In this document: positions 59,396 through 64,000 of the stretch, piece after piece
Position numbering within the stretch: the stretch's first letter is position 1
Layout: every line of letters begins with the position of its first letter
Origin: Pseudanabaena sp. lw0831
GTDB taxonomy: Bacteria > Cyanobacteriota > Cyanobacteriia > Pseudanabaenales > Pseudanabaenaceae
DNA length: 64,000 nt
Assembly (NCBI RefSeq): GCF_016584665.1
Contig: NZ_BBJB01000066.1
Span: forward strand, 1 to 64,000
Reading direction: 5' to 3'
Notes under the pieces: generated by a model
Database searches by the model: none
The model's input: only the letters and a program-made list of their open reading frames with translations
What the model was told of the DNA's origin: nothing
Program-made: the position numbers and the translations under genes

Positions 59396-61142
59396 AGTAA
59401 TGATTACCAATTTTGCGGTGGTGGGCGGCGGTGAGGGATTCAGGCTTAGAAACTCGACCCTCTTCAGCGATCGCATAGATAATCCAGTGATCGCTACATT
59501 CCATCCGACTCATGACTTCACACTCGATAAAGGCAAGGGCATCAGTGAGAATTGGTGCGCCAAAGGAGGATAACTGGGTTTTTACACCTTCAAAGCGATC
59601 AGCCCCTGGAGCAAATCGCTTGAGGAAATGCTGCATCAATTTGGAATAATTGCCATCTTCAAGAACATTTAAAACAAAGCGATCGCCAACTTGCATAAAT
59701 GACTCAATCGCCCGATCCTTTGCCACGGCGACCGTGAAACCAAGAGGCTTGAAACTGGCTTGAGCCACCCAAGATGCTAGCATCGCACTGCGAGCGCCAC
59801 CCTTTGCGGCTGAGATAATATACAAACCACCTGCTAAACGTCCTAAAGCTTTATCAAGATCGGCATCGATCGCTTTTAGTTGTTTGATGTTTTGCTTACG
59901 AGTTAGCATTTGCCCCAAGTCAGTACCTGCTTCATCACAGGTTTGGTAGGTTGCCTCGTTCGGATTTTCGCGAACCCGAATCGCTGGAAACGCGGAGACA
60001 ACGCCCAAATCTTTAAATCTGTTATTTAACAAATCGATAGAGGAATCTTGATCTCCATGCGGTTCATACAGACCAATTACTTGCTTCTCACTAGCTGCGG
60101 CAAGAATTGCGCCGATCGCAGTTTCTACATGACTATTGGATGCTGGTGGTGTGCAAACGACTAAACCAGCTGCATGACCTACGAGTTCTCGCAATTCCTG
60201 TAAATCGATCGCTTTTAAATCTGCCATTTCCACAGCCACACCAGTTTTGGCAATACCACGGGCGATCGCTTGCGATAGGCGATCGCAATAGCCATAGTCC
60301 GACACATAGCAAACCACGACATTAGTTTCGCCTTTTGTTTGTGCTTGACTCCATTGGCGATAGTTTTCCGTCAGTTCTTTGATGTTATAGCGCAGCAAAG
60401 GCCCATGTCCATTGGCGACGATTTCCGCCTGTGGCAAATCATCCATCCGCTTCATCGCCGAAATTACCGATCGCGCATTGGGAGCCATCAAGCATTCGTA
60501 ATAAAAGCGATAGTCGGGCGTAATTCTTTTTAAATCCTCATCGTAAACGGCATCACTGCAATAGTGCATTCCAAAAATATCGCAAGTATACAAAACTGAT
60601 GTGCCAAGGTCATAGGTCATCATTGTGTCAGGCCAATGCAGATTCGGCGCATTCACAAACTGTAAAATGTGACCATTACCCAGATCAACTTGATCGCCAT
60701 TTTTGACAACTTGCTGCTTAAAAGGTCGATTGATTAGCTCACCCAGAAATTGCAATGCTACCTTTGTTGCCACTACAGTGACATTGGGGGCTAACTCCAA
60801 TATTTCCTTTACCAAGCCGCTATGGTCTGGCTCTGTATGGCTAATTACCAGATAATCAATCTGTGCAGGATCGATTAGCCCTTGCAGTGTTTTGAGATAT
60901 AGTTCACGAAACTTGGCATGAGATGTATCGACGAGCGCGAGTTTTTCACCACGAATGATAAAAGAGTTATAGGTTGTGCCGTTTTGTAAGCCAAACTCGA
61001 TATCAAAGCGATCGCGATCCCAATCAAGCGATCGTATTGTGGTCGTGTCAGCCGCAATTTCGGCAACTTGGATAGTGAGTCGGCGTTCAATCGACTTCTC
61101 TGCAACATTTACAATAGAAGGACTCTTAACAGCAGCTACCAC
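59394..61142 (-). CDS. flv3: Flavodiiron protein, Flv3-like
   Basis: 582 residues in three domains. A metallo-beta-lactamase-like domain carries intact di-iron ligands HTEPDH (H102, E104, D106, H107). A flavodoxin domain follows at about 275-415 (VVVCYVSDYGYCDRLSQAIA), then a C-terminal flavin reductase domain (SAAKGGARSAMLASWVAQAS to AHHRKIGNHY). Flv3 partners with Flv1 to reduce O2 to water after photosystem I, protecting cells under fluctuating light. The complete iron ligands exclude Flv1/Flv2-type members, which lack them. The name is from remembered similarity; Flv4 is the main alternative. Confidence 0.85.
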   Translation of the reverse strand: MVAAVKSPSIVNVAEKSIERRLTIQVAEIAADTTTIRSLDWDRDRFDIEFGLQNGTTYNSFIIRGEKLALVDTSHAKFRELYLKTLQGLIDPAQIDYLVISHTEPDHSGLVKEILELAPNVTVVATKVALQFLGELINRPFKQQVVKNGDQVDLGNGHILQFVNAPNLHWPDTMMTYDLGTSVLYTCDIFGMHYCSDAVYDEDLKRITPDYRFYYECLMAPNARSVISAMKRMDDLPQAEIVANGHGPLLRYNIKELTENYRQWSQAQTKGETNVVVCYVSDYGYCDRLSQAIARGIAKTGVAVEMADLKAIDLQELRELVGHAAGLVVCTPPASNSHVETAIGAILAAASEKQVIGLYEPHGDQDSSIDLLNNRFKDLGVVSAFPAIRVRENPNEATYQTCDEAGTDLGQMLTRKQNIKQLKAIDADLDKALGRLAGGLYIISAAKGGARSAMLASWVAQASFKPLGFTVAVAKDRAIESFMQVGDRFVLNVLEDGNYSKLMQHFLKRFAPGADRFEGVKTQLSSFGAPILTDALAFIECEVMSRMECSDHWIIYAIAEEGRVSKPESLTAAHHRKIGNHY

Positions 61143-61314
61143 GATCTTGTCTCCCTATCTGATTTTCAACTATCACCAGTCTAATGCTTACTTTTCGACA
61201 AGTCCAATTGAATGTACTAATTGATACTATAAGTAACTTACCAAAAACCAAAAATTAGGCAGTTGCACGAAGTATCGCCACTTAATTTCTGGGCTATAAC
61301 CCAAATCCCCTACT

Positions 61315-61809
61315 ATGTCAGATCTTTACGTTTCATGGGAAGAATATCACGCCAGCATCGAGAAGTTGGCAGCCCAAATTTATCAATCCCAATGGGAGTT
61401 CGACCAAATTCTCTGTCTTGCTAGGGGTGGCTTACGCATTGGTGATGTGCTTTCTCGGATTTATGACAAACCCCTTGCCATTCTCTCGACTTCTTCCTAT
61501 GGTGGCAAAGATTTTCAGGAGAGGGGCAACTTGACGATCGCAAATAACATCACCATGACTACGGCGACATTGGGTAAAAGGATTTTGCTAGTGGATGATT
61601 TAGTCGATTCGGGTGTGACTCTTGTGCGGATCTTGGAATGGTTACAGCAACATGAAGAATTTGCAATTACAGAAGTGCGATCTGCGGTTTTATGGTTTAA
61701 AGAATGCTCGATCGCTAAGCCCGATTATTATGTAGATTTTTTGTCTGACAATCCTTGGATTCATCAACCTTTTGAGAAATATGAAAAGCTAAATCCTAGC
61801 GAAATATAG
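61315..61809 (+). CDS. Purine phosphoribosyltransferase-like protein
   Basis: 164 residues with the PRT fold: a hydrophobic strand QILCLARGGLRIGDVLSRIY, a flexible-loop region (STSSYGGKDFQERGN) and the PRPP-binding motif KRILLVDDLVDSGVTLVRIL near residue 90. The VDDLVDSG sequence is typical of hypoxanthine/xanthine/guanine salvage enzymes, but the purine specificity cannot be read. It stands alone between flv3 and a Uma2 gene. Confidence 0.85.
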   Translation: MSDLYVSWEEYHASIEKLAAQIYQSQWEFDQILCLARGGLRIGDVLSRIYDKPLAILSTSSYGGKDFQERGNLTIANNITMTTATLGKRILLVDDLVDSGVTLVRILEWLQQHEEFAITEVRSAVLWFKECSIAKPDYYVDFLSDNPWIHQPFEKYEKLNPSEI

Positions 61810-61887
61810 CGATTGAATCTTATTTGGCGATCGGAAACAGGTTATAAAATAGACTAATCACGCGCAGGTTTCTGTGAGGGCAAATCC

Positions 61888-62676
61888 ATGACTCTGCAAC
61901 CTTTGACTTCTGAGGCGATCGCTCCTGAACTTGAACCAGAGAGCGACTATCCCGATAGTGACGGCAATCCTATGTCTGACAATACTGAGCAGTATCGCTG
62001 GATTGTGATGATCAAGGAAAATCTAGAGATAATGTATGCCGACGATCCGAATGTATTTGTGGCGGGAGATTTGGCTTGGTATCCTGTGCGCTACACCCAG
62101 AAACGTACTGCGCCTGATGTGATGGTGGTATTTGGTAGGCCAAAGGGCAGACGTGGTTCTTACAAACAATGGTTAGAGGAAAATATTGCTCCGCAGGTTG
62201 CTTTTGAAATTTTATCTCCTAGCAATAAAGATCGTCGAGGGCTTGATTCTTTAGAGGAAAAGTTTGAGTTTTATGAACGGTATGGCATTCAGGAATATTA
62301 TGCTTACGATCCTGATGATTTGATTTTAGAAGGTTGGCAGCGTCAAGGCGATCGCCTGAGACAGATCCCATCAATGATGAATTGGGTAAGTCCGCTTTTA
62401 GGGATTCGCTTTGATTGGGCGGCAGGTGAGGAATTGGTATTGTCGCGTCCTGATGGTCAGCGTTTTTTGTCGCCAGTGCAGTTAGCGAGAAGATTGCAGC
62501 AGTCTGAGAGCCAGTTGCAGCTAGAAAGTCAACGCGCTGAGCAAGAGTTTATACGTGCTGAGCAGGAAAGCTTAAGGGCTGGACAGGAAAGTTTAAGGGC
62601 TGACCAAGAGAAACTTCGTGCCGATCGCCTTGCCGATCGCTTGCGTGCTATGGGTATCGATCCCGATGGTGAATGA
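61888..62676 (+). CDS. Uma2-family protein with Glu/Arg heptad tail
   Basis: 262 residues. The Uma2 nuclease-like core has RTAPDVMVVFGRPKGRRGSY, VAFEILSPSNKDRRGLDSLE and YGIQEYYAYDPDDLILEGWQ with the PD-(D/E)xK residues. From about residue 210 a coiled coil with a near-exact seven-residue repeat runs on (RAEQEFI, RAEQESL, RAGQESL, RADQEKL, RADRLAD). It ends with the stop at 62676; a MITE follows at once. The role is unknown; such tails may mediate oligomerisation. Confidence 0.85.
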   Translation: MTLQPLTSEAIAPELEPESDYPDSDGNPMSDNTEQYRWIVMIKENLEIMYADDPNVFVAGDLAWYPVRYTQKRTAPDVMVVFGRPKGRRGSYKQWLEENIAPQVAFEILSPSNKDRRGLDSLEEKFEFYERYGIQEYYAYDPDDLILEGWQRQGDRLRQIPSMMNWVSPLLGIRFDWAAGEELVLSRPDGQRFLSPVQLARRLQQSESQLQLESQRAEQEFIRAEQESLRAGQESLRADQEKLRADRLADRLRAMGIDPDGE

Positions 62677-62682
62677 GGAACT

Positions 62683-62865
62683 GTAGGGGCTTTGCATTTG
62701 CGCCACAATATTCGAACTCCTCACAAAAAATCTCGATTTGCAAATGCTTTACCCTCTTCGCTCCCATAGATAAATTGTGGCTGCGTTGTGGGGGGTGGGC
62801 GCAGCATCACTGTTCGGAGCTTGTGGTGATATGCGTGGATGGTGGCGGTAATGCTTCGCCTCTAA
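62683..62865. repeat. MITE-like repeat, copy 3
   Basis: Left end GTAGGGGCTTTGCATTTGCG is well kept; the inner blocks CACAAAAAATCTCGAT and GCAAATGCTTTACCCTCTTCG match copies 1 and 2. The right end (GTAATGCTTCGCCTCTAA) is degenerate, and part of the interior has been replaced. It fills the space before the TPR gene. Confidence 0.6.
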
Positions 62866-62994
62866 GAGATTTTGATATTTTTAGTGAATATTTGGTTATA
62901 TTTTTTTTGTTACGAATACCTATTGTTGGGAATATCGCTTTATGCTGGCTAATAAGCGACTGCAGGTTTTGATGTAAATGTGAGGATGTGGGCG

Positions 62995-64000
62995 ATGAAT
63001 AAGATTGTTGGCGTTGCGATGTTGACATTTTTGTCTTGTGGGCAAGTGCAGATAATGATGAGTGAAAGCGTCCAATCGCAAACAACACAAGATCGTAGGT
63101 CAGAAGCAGATCAATTGATTAATCTGGGAAATCAGCAGTTTAACAAGAGTCAGTATCAAGAAGCCTTACAGTCATATCAATTGGCATTAGATATTTACCG
63201 AGCGATAGAGGATCGGAAAGGTGAGGGAAACTCGCTTAACAATCTGGGCAATACATACGACAGCCTCGGACAATATCAAAAAGCGATTGATTTTTTTCAA
63301 CAATCCTTAATAACCGCAAAGCAAATTGGCGATCTTTATTCGGAAGGACGAGTACTTGGCAACTTAGGGCTTGTTTACGATAGCCTAGGACAGTATCAAA
63401 AAGCAATTGATTATCATCAACAATCCTTAGAAATCTCCAAAAAATTGGGTAATCGTATGGGAGAAAATGCTTCGCTCAACAATCTGGGGCTTGCATACGA
63501 CAGTCTTGGACAGTATCAAAAATCTATCGATTATTATCAGCAATCTTTAGCAATCTCTAAACAAGTTGGAGATTTAAATGGACAAGGAATTTCACTCACA
63601 AACTTGGGAACTGCATACAGAAATCTAAGACAGTACCAAAGAGCCATTGATTTTCATCAGCAATCCTTAGCAATCCTTAAGAATAGCGGCGATCGCAATG
63701 GTGAGGCAATTTCGCTCAATAATTTGGGACTAGCCTACCAAGATTTAGGACAGTATCAAAAAGCGATTGATTTGTTCCAGCAGTCTTTAACAATCAAAAA
63801 GCAAATTGGCGATCGCACTAATGAGGGCAATACTCTCAACAACTTAGGAGATTTATTTTCCCAACTCAATCAACCTGAACTAGCGATTCTCTTCTACAAA
63901 CAATCGATCAATGTTAGAGAATCTATCCGCAAAGACATCCGTGGACTCAACCAAGCAGAACAAAAATCCTATCTTGCCACTGTCGAAAAAACATACCGCA
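62995..64000 (+). CDS. TPR protein with signal peptide (3' part outside window)
   Basis: ATG 62995 follows TGAGGATGTGGGCG. The N-terminus is a short hydrophobic signal (IVGVAMLTFLSCGQ, possibly a lipobox). From about residue 40 seven or more Kinesin-light-chain-type TPR units of 40 residues repeat the pattern LNNLGxAYxxLGQYQKAIDxxQQSLxI with acidic-basic variation. The last visible residues (IRGLNQAEQKSYLATVEKTY) resemble the linker before a CHAT protease domain, which would lie past base 64000. CHAT-TPR proteins are cyanobacterial caspase-like factors, some linked to defence. Confidence 0.8.
   Translation, partial: MNKIVGVAMLTFLSCGQVQIMMSESVQSQTTQDRRSEADQLINLGNQQFNKSQYQEALQSYQLALDIYRAIEDRKGEGNSLNNLGNTYDSLGQYQKAIDFFQQSLITAKQIGDLYSEGRVLGNLGLVYDSLGQYQKAIDYHQQSLEISKKLGNRMGENASLNNLGLAYDSLGQYQKSIDYYQQSLAISKQVGDLNGQGISLTNLGTAYRNLRQYQRAIDFHQQSLAILKNSGDRNGEAISLNNLGLAYQDLGQYQKAIDLFQQSLTIKKQIGDRTNEGNTLNNLGDLFSQLNQPELAILFYKQSINVRESIRKDIRGLNQAEQKSYLATVEKTYR

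Noticed and set aside
1-64000. CRISPR arrays, rRNA or tRNA genes
   Set aside because: No regularly spaced 25-37 bp repeats with unique spacers and no cloverleaf-like sequence with a GTTCGAATC-type arm were found by eye; the many palindromes are not spaced as arrays.

Overview
The window looks like a chromosomal segment of a filamentous or unicellular cyanobacterium, possibly related to Pseudanabaena (the genus is a guess). The evidence is the very frequent HIP1 octamer GCGATCGC and a set of oxygenic-phototroph genes: ycf4, ycf20, desA, pipX, an NtcB-like regulator, flv3 and a probable cytochrome b6f cofactor-assembly protein. No rRNA, tRNA or CRISPR array was seen.

Layout. 1-8100 holds a response-regulator/GAF protein cut by the window edge, a stress-type membrane protein, an orphan Hsp70-like gene, a lipoprotein cyclophilin, ycf4, a RibD-type reductase and a MoaB/MogA protein. 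8100-14500 is an accessory island: several small toxin-antitoxin modules (Gp49/XRE, RelB/YoeB, DUF433, HicBA), broken fragments, three MITE-like repeats, an orphan duplicate antitoxin and a NACHT-GUN4 gene interrupted by two in-frame TGA codons. 14500-26400 is housekeeping: a BtuR-like protein, ycf20, clpB, a TerB/DUF697 protein, a CopD-like protein, pipX-ispE, desA, ntcB-like and trpD2-like genes. 26460-32030 is a second accessory island: an IS1-family element next to a broken Phd-like antitoxin, a fused type I HsdM-HsdS gene without HsdR, and two further toxin-antitoxin pairs. 32076-62700 is mostly core: radC, an LTxxQ periplasmic protein, a Ser/Thr kinase, a GAF/pseudo-HPt protein, the lptF-lptB-lptA-panC/cmk cluster, rlpA, larE, valS, a double BtuR protein, a Wzc-like tyrosine autokinase, lysA-cdaA-uppS, flv3 and two Uma2 genes. 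A TPR protein runs off the right edge.

The most striking feature is an abundance of long, nearly perfect hairpins (about 25-60 bp) at gene ends. Many have the outer arm AAAACCC(A)AAA/TTT(T)GGGTTTT and a GGCGC-type tip, with arm sequences that differ from copy to copy yet stay self-complementary. Where genes converge, the hairpin commonly contains the stop codon of one or both genes. A subset is embedded in a roughly 105-122 bp MITE with terminal repeats close to TAAGTACCTCGGCATAATT. One copy appears to have supplied the first codons of the longest ycf4 reading frame.

As groups, lptA/lptB/lptF build the lipopolysaccharide export machine. lysA, cdaA and uppS link diaminopimelate, c-di-AMP and undecaprenyl phosphate. 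PipX and the NtcB-like regulator belong to nitrogen control. The two islands look like defence and addiction islands undergoing decay.
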